DNA of 64,000 bases, from contig JAMWET010001220.1 in the NCBI GenBank assembly GCA_024036415.1, positions 124,001-188,000 on the forward strand, read 5' to 3'. A program made the translations under genes and the position numbers. Of this stretch, positions 23,086-35,264 are shown piece after piece. How positions within the stretch are numbered: the stretch's first letter is position 1; each line of letters starts with the position of its first letter. The notes beneath the pieces are model-generated. The model did not search any database, was not told where the DNA came from, and saw nothing but the letters and a program-made list of their open reading frames with translations. The DNA is from Prochilodus magdalenae. Taxonomy: Eukaryota; Chordata; Actinopteri; Characiformes; Prochilodontidae.

Positions 23086-23934
23086 GAGGACTTGTGAAGT
23101 GGCTTCCAACACTACAGTTGTTTCTTTTACACATACCCTTCGTGGAGTTGGGTTCTGTCAGCCCCCAGCATTTGCCCTTCCCAAGGGCCTCAATGAAAGT
23201 GAGCTGCTTAGGCACGAGAGGACCATCCAATTTCTTGGGCTGCCTTTGGTCCGAAAGTAAAGACCCAACTGAGCCCTTTTACATCACCTTGTGTTTCCTG
23301 TCCTCTTTTAAAGAGACTCCATTATCACTCTCTAGCTTCAACATGCTATTATCCATAGCAGTACAGAAAACCATGTGATGAAGCTGTGACTCAAAAGCCT
23401 GTGTAATAATATTTGAAGTAGAAGCCCATTAGTGCAAGCATGGAGCAGTCTAACTTACCATTACTACTACTACCAGTAGGATAACTGTAATGCCATATAG
23501 TATTACCGAATAATTGCAGTAACATATATTGTTTACGAGTTTGTTTGTTAGTTTTATTATTAATCAGTATTATAATACATTCTGGTGCTTGCTTTCTCTG
23601 TCTCTTATTATACAGTATAAATTATACCAAACTTCAGTGATAGAGACTGATGTAACTAAAATACAGTATATTGTGCATTGAAAGTGTACTGTTGAATGAT
23701 TGTGGTGATTTATGTGTCCTTTAGCACGTTCACAGAAAAATCACTTTCAGCTCCAACAAAAGCCCTGTCAAGAGTTTGGTGATTTGCGTCACTCGCTAAG
23801 ATTTGTGTCTTTAAGATACAATTTTATGCTTTCTCGCTACCCAGTGCACAATACTCCAACCAGGAAGTAATTGATCTCATTTGGTTCCTATTAAAAACAG
23901 CAGGACTGGACCCAGTGAACATTTACTGGTGCTG
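23086..23934. other. No gene seen
   Basis: No supported exon or element is visible between two family D copies. Confidence 0.4.
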
Positions 23935-24125
23935 CAGAGATAACTATGAGGAGCCCACAAATTTGTGCAATGAGATGCCGTGATTTTGAAGTGTCTGCCT
24001 TATCCCAGTTTGCTATAGGTTCAGTTCTACAGTCCCTTATTTTGAGCTTCGTGTGGTGGGATGCTCCCGGGAGCAATATGAGGTCCCACTGAGTTGTGGA
24101 ATGATATACCACCATTCCAAAATAC
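23935..24125. repeat. Dispersed repeat family D, copy 2
   Basis: It contains TTTTGAAGTGTCTGCCTTATC, TTCAGTTCTACAGTCCC, TTGAGCTTCGTGTGGTGGG and AATATGAGGTCCCACTGAG, then GTTGTGGAATGATATACCACC. The parts appear once each but wrap around relative to copy 1. This could mean a joined pair or a tandem arrangement of the element. Confidence 0.55.
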
Positions 24126-25527
24126 CCAGGTTGTGCTTCTTCAGATGGAATTGTGTGGCTACATGTATACCATTTCTTTAGGCATTTTGGTATTGTGATA
24201 AATTGTCTCTGCCTGTGATGAGGCAGATGTGACTCACCTACTATCAATGCTATCGTAGTGTCACCTGAAGATAATTAGCACATTTAGGCTAATTAGACAC
24301 CTGTTTGGCCACCTTTGCCACTGAGTACAGGTGAACAGAGGAATTAGCCTAACATCTGTCCACTGTGGCACATTGTCTGCACAGCTTTATTAGACACGGT
24401 TGGACGACATGTCAGTGCTGTCTGAAGGGCTGCGCATGTAGACAGCGACCTATTTACTACCCAGCCTCTGGTGAACAGCAGTGGTCAGAGATAATTGTAT
24501 TTAACAGCAGTAATATCGGGGTACTGCTCCATCATTCAAGGTTTTTTGACTGCCGCTCCATGGTGGCATCACCCTCTCTCCACCACATGCAGATGCTGTC
24601 TCCGCCTCATGGATCCCTCAGCTCATTTTCGCCTTGTCTTTCCCAACCCCACAATTATGCACAAAAGCTTTGAGCCTTGCTTGGACTGATGGTGGGGAAG
24701 GAAGAAAGAAAAACGTCCAGTGAAAATCAGTCTGCTTTATAGGTCTATTCAAATGAAATGAAATTAGAATACGTGTGACGGTAGATTGGGATAGATGGAC
24801 AGAAATGTGATGAGGGTGATGGGGGGGTTTGGGGGTGGGGGTGTGCGTGCTGAACACTCATGCTGAGCACTAAGAGTTTCAGAGTGCAGTCGCTCTGACA
24901 GCCACTTCAAAGGGACTCCATTGTGGGGGAATCCAAACAGGGATCCTCAAAGCCGAGTCTTTCAAAGCTCAGTCTGACTGTTTGGTGTCTGCCTTGGTGC
25001 CCCCCTTCCCTCGCATCTCCGTCATGTATTGGGAATGAAAGGAGATCAGAACTCAAATGCTGTGCTCTCTTTTCCTCCACCAAATGGAAGTGTGACATTT
25101 TAGGAGAGATGTAAAGGAAGGAGGATGATTTGGTAAGTGACCATATTGCAAGGTCACATTCACCATCTTTTCTGCAATTCCAATCCTCTCTATCCTCTGA
25201 CTGCATGACCATCATTAACCTTGTCAGTTAAATCATATGACCGCTGCTCAGGGCTAGTGTGGTTTGTTTCCAATTGAGCAGAAGAGTATGGGGAACAGTA
25301 GCTGGAATAAGCCACATGGGCAGATGTGTGGTGATGCAACTTGTCAGGAACATCACCAGCACACTGTGCTCCTGAATTATGCAGATTGTGTACTACAGAG
25401 GTGCTCCTGAAGTTGTCGTATCTCTTCGCCTACCATCCCTGAGCAAGCTGCTTATTGCTTACTGTCTGCCACATATGGTCCCCGCCCCCCTCCCTCTCCA
25501 CTTGAGATCAGCTGTATAGCTCCTTTC
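24126..25527. other. No gene seen
   Basis: Short frames occur on both strands without any family signature. There is a G-rich stretch near 24820-24842. Confidence 0.45.
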
Positions 25528-25655
25528 AGGGGTGGTGGGGTGCTGCAGGGAGCCATATTAAGACCCCGTGCCAAAATAATGTGCCATTTTAAAGTTTCTG
25601 AACCGTCAGTTTTATCCAAGTTCAGTTCTTGTGTTTGATTTTTGTAGCCAACATC
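25528..25655. repeat. Dispersed repeat family D, copy 3
   Basis: It contains GGTGGTGGGGTGCTGCAGGG, CATATTAAGACCCCGTG and ATGTGCCATTTTAAAGTTTC, then TTATCCAAGTTCAGTTC. This is the same word order as copy 1, with more changes. Confidence 0.5.
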
Positions 25656-25786
25656 AAACTTGCCCAAAGCACACTATTAACTACAGACAGTCAAACACTA
25701 TCCTCCTTCCCCAGTTTAGTGTTGGGGGTCATGTAGTAATAATATTTTTCCCTGTAATGAATTAGTGTAAAGCATAGTACACTCTT

Positions 25787-25910
25787 TCACTTACTTATCT
25801 TCTAAACCGCTTAATCCTCCTGGGCCTCGAGAGGTGCTGGAGCCTGTCCCAGCATTCAGTGGTTGGAAAACAGGAAGGACAGGCTGCCAATCCGTCTCAG
25901 GTTACACATC
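25787..25910 (+). repeat. Common teleost interspersed repeat fragment
   Basis: CTTCTAAACCGCTTAATCC followed by GGTGCTGGAGCCTGTCCCAG and a CAGGCTGCCAATCCGTCTCAG block follows the well-known fish repeat in which CCGCTTATCC precedes GGTGCTGGAGCCTATCCCAGC. No ends or coding sequence are visible. Confidence 0.6.
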
Positions 25911-26840
25911 ACAATTATTAATTATTACTTTACTACTAAATAAAGATTTTGTTTATGTGTGTGACATAGGACTAATATACATTATGTGCACAACATAAAT
26001 TCCATCTATGCCTGTTTCTTTTTGTGTGAGTTGACTCATAAATCGGATTGTGGCTACAACTAGTGGAAGCTGGGTACCGGCAAGTCATACACTGGCCAGT
26101 AATTTGAGGATTCATTGCATGCACTATTAAAAACTTTGTGAGTGTAAGTTATGTCCAAGCTTGCACAATTTCACTGCAGTAAATTTGATGTCTATTTTAA
26201 AACTGCCTGCTAATATGAAATGGCTCAAGGTTTGTGCTTACCACTCACTTAGCATGGCAAGCTCTGTTTGGGACTCTGTTTCTACTGGCTAGTATTTAAG
26301 TAACATTAACCAAATATATTATTTTAGCTAAAAAATATTGTTTTGTTTAGAGATAAGGTAGCGGTAGTGATGTATGATATGAAATGTACTGTATATGTAT
26401 ATGTTCTTTCTAAATCAAGCCTTAAGCAATTGCAGTTTCTTATGCATACTTCTTGTCTTCTACTTTCTAAATGGTACAGATGTTTATGGAGGATGTTGGA
26501 GAGTAAAAAGGAAATAAAGTAATGAGTAGTGAGTAGGTGTGTAATGATACACTCACCCCACAGTTCTATTAGATGCACTTCACTTTACAATACTGGGTCC
26601 ACAGTTTGGTGTTCTTCTAATATTTTGGACCCAATTTGGATGCAGAAAAATAATGACTATAGTCATGTTGGACTACTTTCAAATGGCACTAGAGCTGAGA
26701 CGTTGGAGGAGTTCTGAAGCAATGTGCTTGAGTAGTGCTGATGGTTTATAAACCAGTACAGCTGCATTAGATGGTATAATTAATGCTATGTTTTTTCCTT
26801 ACAGTGCATTGCAACACCTACACTATGCACAATGTTGCAG
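25911..26840. other. No gene seen
   Basis: This is AT-rich sequence without recognisable exon or repeat. Confidence 0.45.
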
Positions 26841-26850
26841 TATCATAGTG

Positions 26851-27070
26851 GTTGGTGTAGCTCAGCGGATAACACCACTACCCGCCAAGTAGCTACCACC
26901 ACACGTGGGAGACTGGGGTTCGAATCAGGCTGAGTGACTATGCTGTGCTACACCAGTCCGTGGGCAAGACTCCTAACACTACATTGGCCTACCTGTAATA
27001 TGATTAACCTTGTAAGTCGCTCTGGATAAGAGCGTCAGCTAAATACCATAAATGTAAATGTAAATAAATG
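26851..27070 (+). mobile_element. tRNA-derived SINE
   Basis: A tRNA-like head carries an A box (TAGCTCAGCGG, 26858-26868) and a B box (GGTTCGAATC, 26917-26926). The body ends in the conserved teleost SINE tail TCGCTCTGGATAAGAGCGTC at about 27017-27036, followed by AAATGTAAATGTAAATAAATG. Short flanking direct repeats, TATCATAG before (from 26841) and TATCACAG after (from 27071), look like a slightly diverged target-site duplication. That makes the copy essentially full length. It was presumably moved by a partner LINE sharing the tail. Confidence 0.88.
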
Positions 27071-27334
27071 TATCACAGTCTCCCAATGCACTGTTACACC
27101 CCTAGAAGTAAGGTTACCTTTTTCAGGAATTAATAAGTAGTACTGTTTCCGTTTGAAATAATTAATTAGTAATTAACAATATAAACATTTTTTCCTGATT
27201 CCTTCTTTCTGAATTCCAAAGAGAAAGTGCATGAATAATTAACTTTTCCAGCGATTTAATAAGTCTTCATTTGCAAATTACATATTAGAGGTAAAGAATA
27301 GCCACAGTCCACAGAGTGGCACCTGCCTAAGGCC
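27071..27334. other. No gene seen
   Basis: Short AT-rich spacer between the SINE and the Tc1 remnant. Confidence 0.4.
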
Positions 27335-27650
27335 TGTATACATGATACAATGCCCCGAAGCATACATCAGAGTAAGTTAAAACGTTTTAAAATACACCAA
27401 AATTAAGGTTCTGGAATGGCCCTCTCAGAGCCCTGATCTAAACCCTATGGAGAATTGGTGGAGGGATCTCAATGTTCGGGCCCATGCTCAGAGACCAAGC
27501 AATTTGCATGATCTTGAGCAATTTTCCAAGGAAGAATGGACTACAATCCCTCAGCAGACATGTGCCAACTTAGTTAGAAACTACCAGAAGAGGTTGTTGT
27601 CAGTTTTAAATCGGAAAAGTTACACGGTTGACTATTAATTGTCAGAAGGC
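27335..27650 (+). pseudogene. Tc1/mariner transposase C-terminal remnant
   Basis: From about 27405 the frame reads [20 protein letters not shown], then [16 protein letters not shown] and [16 protein letters not shown] before a stop at about 27638. This is the C-terminal third of a Tc1 transposase, including the third catalytic acidic region (SPDLNP-E--W). The sequence before it (near 27345) is a decayed version of the HDNDPKH region. The N-terminal DNA-binding part and terminal repeats are not seen. The methionine at 27447 is internal, not a start. Confidence 0.88.
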
Positions 27651-29205
27651 TAGCAGTTTTAACCATTGCATTTTTTGCTTTTTTCTTGTTTCAGTTCAGC
27701 AAGCCAATAAAAATGTTCAGTAATTGTATGTTAAAATTTTCAGCGTGTTCTCTGTAGAGGATGTTGTAGCTTAACGGGATGTTTGCTTTGAGGAGACTAG
27801 AATCTGATAGGACGCGTCGGAAAAGGTTGCAGCATGTAAAGTTTTGCCTAGTGCACCAGCTAGTACAGGGCTATCTACTGTGGGTATCTACAGAAAAACC
27901 GGTCAAGAAGGCGATGCGGGGGGCTACGTGGAATCCATTTTCATAAAAGCCATGCAGTAGCTAAGTGACTGAAATATAGCTTCGTCCAATGTATGTCTGT
28001 GTGGAATTCTCCCCCCCCTTAGAGAGGTCCCCTGTTTCGAAGGGGCTTGACTAGGGAAGGTCTCTGTCGGTTCATGCGTACCCCTAGATCCACCACATTT
28101 CCACACTCCAAGGATATTAAATAGGCCATAGAGTCTCAACACTTAGGTCACCCATTTTCCTGACATTGTAACCTAAAATCCCTGGGCTAGATCGGCCCAT
28201 GGACGAAATGATGCTTCGTCATGCTTGCCCGGCACGTATCTTTTGTTAGTTTTGTGCAGTTAGCATTTAGCAGCTGCTCTCAGCTCCAGGGCCTCCGTCT
28301 GTAAGCATAAACCTCATGTTCTGCTGCATGGTTGGACCCATGCAGCTCTAATCTCTCCCACAGGGTCAGAGGCTGATGAGAAGTGAGCGAGTTCAGGCTT
28401 CAGTGGATTGCCATTCTTAAGACCACATAATAGCTTGACTGCCTCCTTAATTAGTTCTTTAGTAGCCTTTAAAAGTTGTTCTGATTCATGTTCTACTGTG
28501 GATGTGCCACTCTCGGCCCTGAATAGCAGGTTATAAGACATATTGACAGCATTATTATGAAATTGGAGTTTAACATGTATTTCAAAATGAGAAAGTAAGG
28601 GATTGCAATACCATTCGGAAGGAAGATACATAAGATGTGGCTCCCAGTATGGCGTTGGGCAACAGTGTCTGCTAGCGCAACATATGTCTCAGCACAGAGT
28701 TGTTGTGGTTCCTAATGGTGTCCTGAATTTTATTACACAGTTTCTACAAATACTGCAGTAGGGACAACAAACCGTTCATCTTGGTGCTGACTACGGTGCC
28801 TCCACACAAGACAAAAGCAGGACCTGTGACTGAAGATGACCCGCTGCCATTCTGAGTCATTCCATGACAGTCTGGCACCACACCATTGCACTCTTTGGCA
28901 ACACTGACGTGGGGTTAGGGGCCGTCATCATAACGGCCTGTGTGCATGTAATCCTGTGGTGCGCAGTTCTGCCAGTTGTGCTGGCACTAACAGGATGACT
29001 CATGGAGAGCATCACTGCTCACGTAATGTCTGTGGCTGTTTTAAAATTTTTGCATACATGACAACTGAATGGGCTTGAGCTGTATATTAATGCGATCAGT
29101 AATCAGTAATTTTGGTTTGGAAGGATGCATTAGTTTTTAATAGAATGACCATTACAATTGTTCTTATTTTGAGGAGACTTTGGAATGAGATTATGGAATG
29201 ACTAG
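27651..29205. other. No gene recognised
   Basis: A minus-strand frame of 105 codons (28631-28314) is free of low complexity but matches no family I know and lacks supporting splice sites. The rest is unremarkable. Confidence 0.4.
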
Positions 29206-29206
29206 G

Positions 29207-29290
29207 ATACAGTCTCATGCAAAAGTTTAGGTGCCCCTGGCCAAATAAATTTTTATGTGAATGTAAGTGAACACATGTTCTACTCCGAAT
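29207..29290 (+). repeat. Tc1-like element end (probable)
   Basis: TCATGCAAAAGTTTAGGTGCC followed by CCTGGCCAAATAAATTTTTATG resembles the outer sequence of a common fish Tc1/mariner element (TGCAAAAGTTTGGGCACCCC...). The opposite end is not found. A weaker similar phrase occurs at about 56010. Confidence 0.45.
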
Positions 29291-31293
29291 CTCACGTTGT
29301 ACTGCACAATTAACGTTGAATTTAAGACACTGGAGAAAAGTATGTGGCCTGTACAGAAGTTATGGCAAATTTAATGTTACATTTTGTTCTGATATCTAAT
29401 ATGTCAACCTCAGCAGATAAATATTAACTATGCACCAAATACATTGTATTTAAGTTCCCTGTCTTAGAAACATGTAGTTTGACTGCAGGTGTTTTCACCT
29501 TGTATGGACAGACAAGACAGTGTTCTGCCTCATGTTAATGCCTCAGGGTTTACATGGAGAATAACATGGAGCTATTGATGGAAATTGATGCATTGCTGTT
29601 TTTTTACAGCATGGCCGTTTGAGAAATCTTCTTGCTAGGTTCCCATAGAGCAAAACTCAGTTAGATCTCTAGACTCCCCTTCAGCATTTTTATTTCCCTC
29701 GCTGGAGGAGCAAGCTTCCTTGTGTTGCTGACATGTCCTCTTGTTTTAGCACCGAGCACATTCATTATACTCCTGAATTACCCTGGCTGTTACCACGAGG
29801 AGGAAGACGCCTGCAAATGAAGAAAAATGAGGCAATTACTAGATAATTGCAAATATTCCTCTGCTTCCAGGGGCTGTTTACCATGCTTTTATTATTGTGC
29901 TACCTTATATCATCATTTGTGTCCTACTTATGGATTCGATTGGCCTGGCTGGGATGTCAGTTCTGCCCCCGCTGGCTGTTTGAGTGTACCGTCTGAGGAT
30001 TCTGTTTCTGGATCTCTCCTGGGTTTGTTACACTTGCAGTGAGTTCCAGTAACCACTAGGAGGCACTTAAAGAGTGATGTCTGTGCTTCGGGTTGTTTCG
30101 CATTGAAAGTGCCTTGCTTGTTAGAGGATTTGTATCTTGGTTATACTGTACAACAGGGCTGCTGATCATTTGTTGGTCGTGATATTGGCCTTTGCAACTG
30201 ATGGAATAGCGATGGAGGGCTGCTATGTGCTCTCAGTCTTGACGGATCACAGTTCTAGGTGTCTGTTCATGTCATATATGCTGTTAATATATAGCAAGGC
30301 ATGCTGCTGTCATACTATGCAGCAGTATAATGGCACAGCTGGTATTTTGTCTGTGCCGCAGCTCCAGTCTTTCTGTCTAGAGAAACCGACGCTTAGTGCA
30401 ATTATTCTCTTATTGAGCATGTCTTGTTCCACTTTCCCCATGTCTGCCCTTTAATTCTGATTTAGCATTATGTAACTGTACAGCCTACGATAATTATGTT
30501 CTGTAATGGTTTCAGGCCTTGTCTTTCATATGGTTATTTCACAATCACCTAAAGTCTGAGTCATTACATACTTAAAGAGACACTCCTACCGAGGGAGCTC
30601 TGGGCTGAGATTTTCCAAGTCCAGGAAAAGCCCTTTTTGATGATTCTTTTTTATGGATTATTTCATTAGTTATCTGAGTTATCTATTAGTTAGCTGGTAA
30701 ATGCATAAAGAATATTCTATAGCAAGATCATAAGGCCTAGGGAAATGATTTTCCAAATTGTGTCATACAAAATCAGAAAAGAACTAGAAATGACCTGAAC
30801 ACTAAAGGAAAGTTAAATCATGCAAGCAAAAGGAAAATTAATGCAATGAATGCAGAATAGCAGAACACAACATGACATGACATGGTGGTTTTAAAGAATG
30901 CATAGGAAGTTAAAGGTACTGCTAGGATGCTGCATACAATGAAAAAATAAAACTCATGGGATGGCAATATGTAAATTCATTGCGATGTGGCATTGCATCA
31001 GGGAATAGCTTGGGAAGCTTATTGCTTGATCATGGCAAAGCGAAGTGAATTGTCGCAGTGCAAAGGAGGGGTGATAGCAGGTGCCAGATGGACATTCCAT
31101 ATCCGAAGTTGTGCGGCCATTTAACATTCCTTGATCCACAGTGTCACATGTGTAGCAGGAATACGCCATAGAAAGCATTACCACCCACAGTGGACAGCTC
31201 CGAGGCCACCCTCACATGCTTAATGAGTTTAATGACTGAAGGCATCAGGCTAGATTTGTCCATGTAAACAGACAACACCTCAGATCCAAAAAG

Positions 31294-31294
<1 letters not shown>
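29291..31294. other. No gene seen
   Basis: Two short forward frames (29827-30042 and 30137-30454) are Cys-rich or hydrophobic but unrecognised. No exon is supported. Confidence 0.45.

Positions 31295-31325
<31 letters not shown>
31295..31325 (+). repeat. (AC)n microsatellite
   Basis: Uninterrupted AC dinucleotides, about 15 repeats. Confidence 0.97.
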
Positions 31326-31328
<3 letters not shown>

Positions 31329-32942
31329 TCTGCAGGTCAGTGCAGCGTTTTCAACTTCCATGGGATATGGGAGCAGAAGACCCACCAGAACGCAATTATT
31401 AACACACCGATATTAACACCCAGACACAGCGCCTCACCTGGTCTTCTGAGTTTGCTAACTGGACCCTAAAGAGCTGGCAAATTGTGGCAAGGTCCAATAA
31501 GTCATGGTACCAATTGTTTTGGGTGATGTTAGCTGTTCACTATCATGCCTCGTTCAAACTTCATGTCGCTTTGCCCTGAGCATGCTGGCCTGTGCTTAAC
31601 CTCACTCACAAGAAAATGTGATTTATTAAGGTGTAGGCAGTCCCAAGCCATCCCCTGAGGTAATGCCACTGCATAATCAGTTTACATACTGCTATCCCAG
31701 GATGCTTGATATGTATTTTATTGGAACTGTATAATTGGAACCTAAAGTTGTCGTTATAGTGCTGAGAATGGATTACTCAAGCTAAAAGATAAACTGTTAT
31801 TTATTATCCTGGTTCACATCTACACATGCTGCATTATAAAGCATTCACAAACTGAATTGTTTGTTTGACAAAAAAAAAAACCTGTTCGTGTTTGAACTTT
31901 AGAATTACACTAATATAAAATAAGATATCTACTGATATTTTGTTATATGTTATTGCTATATTTACTATTTATTACAAAATGTCTCATTGGAATTTATCTG
32001 TCCACTATTGCTTTTTTTTTAGGTCAAGTAGACTATAGTGTGTCCACTGTTTCCGAGGCTTCAACATAGCCGGGTTAACATAGCGGACTGCCAGTTCATT
32101 ACGGTTGTGTTCACATACCCAGTACTTGGGTTGTTTCTGATTGGTCTGCCTCCTCTACAGGTGGCTTAAAAGCTAACAGAAAGGTGTTATTAGCTTCACA
32201 TTTCCCACCAGACGTGCTACAGCAATACAGATAATAATGTAGGCTGTTATAAAATTTGCAGCTCATGAAAACATGAGATACATGAGAACCCTGTCAGTTC
32301 AAACCGATCAGGCTACGGGACACAATCCTGCTCTGCAGTAAACAGTGTAACACCACAAATGACATATTAGACGGTTGTTTTGGACTGGAATGCCCCTGTA
32401 CAGTAAGTACTTTCAGTCACGTTGCCAGACTCGTTTTTCCACCTATATACCCTCGTGATCCCAGTAGAAGGTCCGTATTCTGATGCTACTTTAGGCTTGT
32501 GTAGGCTGTGGTTGGCATTTGGATGTGCTGTGATCAGTGCCATGTTTTTTTGAGATGCGAAGTGTGAGATTCTCCTGCACTCTTACAGACACATTCCAGA
32601 ACACAATACACACTGAGGCGTCCTTGAGGAACAATAAAGGGGGGAAAATGACATTCCACAAATAGCCATGCGTGCTCTTGTGCCATTGTGATAACAAGGA
32701 AGAGTCTAGTCAGGAAGGTTTCAGGAGCTTTGGTTTATCAGGCCTTATATTTAAATTTAGCCACTGCAAAGATCCCTCAAGATAAACCTTCAAAGACTAC
32801 AGGCTACCATGTAGGTTGCAGTGAACAAACCCATGACATTTGTGTGGTCCTCTATACTTCAAACAGTGTTAAATCATTTTAGATGCCTTCCTTTAGAATT
32901 CAACAGACTAACACTAGTGTTTAAGTATGTGGTGTATATAGT
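31326..32942. other. No gene seen
   Basis: No supported exon or element is visible. Confidence 0.45.
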
Positions 32943-32978
32943 ACACACACACACACACATATATATATGTGTGTGTGT
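32943..32978. repeat. Palindromic (AC)n(AT)n(GT)n microsatellite
   Basis: An AC run passes into AT and then GT, so the tract is its own inverse complement and can fold on itself. Confidence 0.95.
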
Positions 32979-33409
32979 AGAATGTCAAAGTTCAGTATAG
33001 TCAAAAATCCATACTGCACATGTAGAACTAGCCAGTATTTCAGTATGATACTGATGGACACTGCTGACTTACAATGCAATGGGAAACAGAATGGGAGCTT
33101 CTCACATCTGGCAAATACTACAAATAATGGTGGATGGCGATGTGACGGCGGCTGTGGTCATGACAGGACCAGAAATAGTGTATAAGTGTGGGTAATCTGT
33201 AAAACCAGCCTGTAAAGATAAATGCATTCTAGTAAAAAATGTGTTTATTTGTCTTTGGTAAGTAAACCTCAGTCCAGCTTGGTATGATGTAGTTTCTTCA
33301 CTTCCTGTTAGTAAGAAGGGATGTAGTATGCTAATATTGTGTGTACTATCGTGCAGAACTCTACTACTATTAATATAAGTACAGTGTATATACTGTGTAG
33401 TGTTGGTGT

Positions 33410-33590
33410 GTGTCTGATTGGCTCATTGAAAGAGCCGCCCAGACTGAAACACTCCTTATTTAACATGGATGGATGGGGCTAAACTGTTGTAGGCAGAGTA
33501 GCTGGACATATGTATTTATAAAGGTTAGTTTTTATGACATCACAAAAACAGTACAATTAAAACCGTCTGTTTTTGTTCCTCGTTATTACA
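33410..33590. repeat. Dispersed repeat family C, copy 2
   Basis: GGACATATGTATTTATAAAGG then ATGACATCACAAAAACAG then ACAATTAAAACCGTCTG follow the order of the copy at 18280-18385. Upstream CTGATTGGCTCATTGAAAG may be part of the element. Boundaries are approximate. Confidence 0.4.
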
Positions 33591-33849
33591 AAGGGACAAG
33601 GGCACACATGGCTATTTTTAATTATTTTGCGTGTAAAGTGCCGTTGGATTGCTGCTCAATTTCATTGTACGTTGCAATTACTATAAAGGCATCTGATCTT
33701 AATTTATCAAATGCAGCGTCAATTCCATATAAGGAAGCTCATTAGCTAATTAATTTATGTGGGATTTATTGATGTCCAACAAGAGAACAAATATATTTTT
33801 ATATTCTATTTTAAAGCACTGTTAATAAAATAAGGTACATTTTTGTCTG

Positions 33850-33960
33850 ATCCTCTCATACCAGCACAACACCCACCTCCACCATGTCAGTCTCACTGCA
33901 GGGCTGAGAATGATCCAGCACCCACATAATACCTGCTCTGTGGTGGCAATATTAGCATTC
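33850..33960. repeat. Dispersed repeat family B, fragment
   Basis: CATACCAGCACAACACCCACC, CCACCATGTCAGTCTCACTGC and GCTGAGAATGATCCAGCACCC, then AATACCTGCTCTGTGGTGG. It matches the internal part of the palindromic fish element also seen at 11467. Confidence 0.55.
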
Positions 33961-34854
33961 CTGTGTGAATTACTGGTTTACAGATAGCACAACCAAGTTA
34001 CACTAAACAGACATTCCTAGCACTGCTGATTAGCATTAGATGAATGATGTTTTTAATGAAAGAATATCAAAAGAGCTCTGTGAAGATTGAAGCTCCTGCA
34101 TAGAAATGTCACCAGCTTTTCATGTTTCCATAAGCAGAGCTCAGCGAACATGAGAACAAAGCTCATCCCAAATGCGTCATATGTCACCATCACTTTTACA
34201 TGATATTTACATAAGCAGATTTAATAACCCATTCCGACCAAGGCTTGTACTTTACATAGGTCATTTGGCCGAGGGGACGGTAGCCGAAGTGTGACCTTGG
34301 GTAGAAATCTAGGAATGTCATGTCCTGTTGTTTTTTTCCGTGTATTGACTATGTGGGTCAGTGGGTGTATTGCAGAAAACAGAAGCCTGTCTTTGTGCAG
34401 GAACTCTGTTGCACTCGACAGTGGCTGCATTGTCAAAGACTGTCATTTGCGGAAGCACAACAGTGGCTTTTGTGAAGCAGACAAGCATGTCTGCTATGCT
34501 CATCAAAGTGATGCTTATCTTCTTCCTGAGCAGCTCTCTGGAGATCCCATTCTTTAAAGCAATTAAAGGTACAGTCACTGCATTTGATGACCAGCTTCTG
34601 TTTCACTGTGGCTTCTTTCCCACAGGCTGGATGAGCTTAGCCACCCCAAAACAGACTTAAGCTCCTATGGGGATCACAGATGCTGGTGGCCTAATTTATT
34701 AACCAGTCCTTTAATCATACCAGTTTATTAATGTGTAGTCTTCCAGTGGTCATTGGTACAAATTAACCAATGGCTAAATGTTCGTATGCTTCTGCTCCAG
34801 TGTGCTGTTTGTTGTTGCTACTTTGGTTTTGCTTTTAAATTTCTGCACTATAGA
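33961..34854. other. No gene seen
   Basis: Overlapping frames at 34221-34660 on both strands are unrecognised. Their overlap on opposite strands argues against coding. Confidence 0.4.
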
Positions 34855-34945
34855 AGGAGCCTGACCGTGTTTCGTTATACTGTACAACCTTGTATTGGTA
34901 TAATGACAAAATTGAAGTGAATTGAATTGGATTTCATTTCATTTC
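34855..34945 (+). mobile_element. LINE-like 3' tail (probable)
   Basis: TTTCGTTATACTGTACAACC, TTGTATTGGTATAATGAC and AAATTGAAGTGAATTGAATTGG follow the pattern of fish LINE 3' ends (GTATAATGACAATAAA-TTGAATTGAATTG). No coding part is attached. Confidence 0.45.
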
Positions 34946-35264
34946 AGAACAAGAGTGCATATATATATTGAAAAGATCAGGTCAAGGTTAAACCAAGAAG
35001 AAGACCTAACACTTTCGATTAATGGTGCTTTTGAGTTCAAGTAGGGTGGCAGTTTGCACAAAAGAAATTGAATTTGAGAGCATGAACGTGCTAGATGTGA
35101 GAGATAAACAGAACTGAGATGGTGAAATAGGTGTTTCATCATCGTTCATGTGAAGCATCTTGGTGGGAAATTTGTTTTGACAGGGTTTTCCAGGTAGAAT
35201 TGAAAGCTTGGCTTTAATAATCACCATTTGCCACTGTTAGCTGTTGTTTAGGGGAAATAACTAT
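34946..35264. other. No gene seen
   Basis: This is a spacer before the 54-bp array. Confidence 0.4.

Noticed and set aside
26851..26930. Functional tRNA gene
   Set aside because: A and B boxes are present, but the cloverleaf is poor and the sequence continues into the SINE body and tail.
27447..27638. 63-codon frame as a small gene
   Set aside because: It is the tail of a Tc1 transposase. Homologous sequence continues upstream of its methionine.
28314..28631. 105-codon minus-strand frame of ordinary composition
   Set aside because: It looks more protein-like than most, but I recognise no family, see no supporting exons, and a 105-codon frame is expected by chance in 64 kb. A protein search would settle it.
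34221..34660. Overlapping frames on both strands
   Set aside because: Four frames on opposite strands cannot all be genes. None carries a family motif or convincing splice sites.
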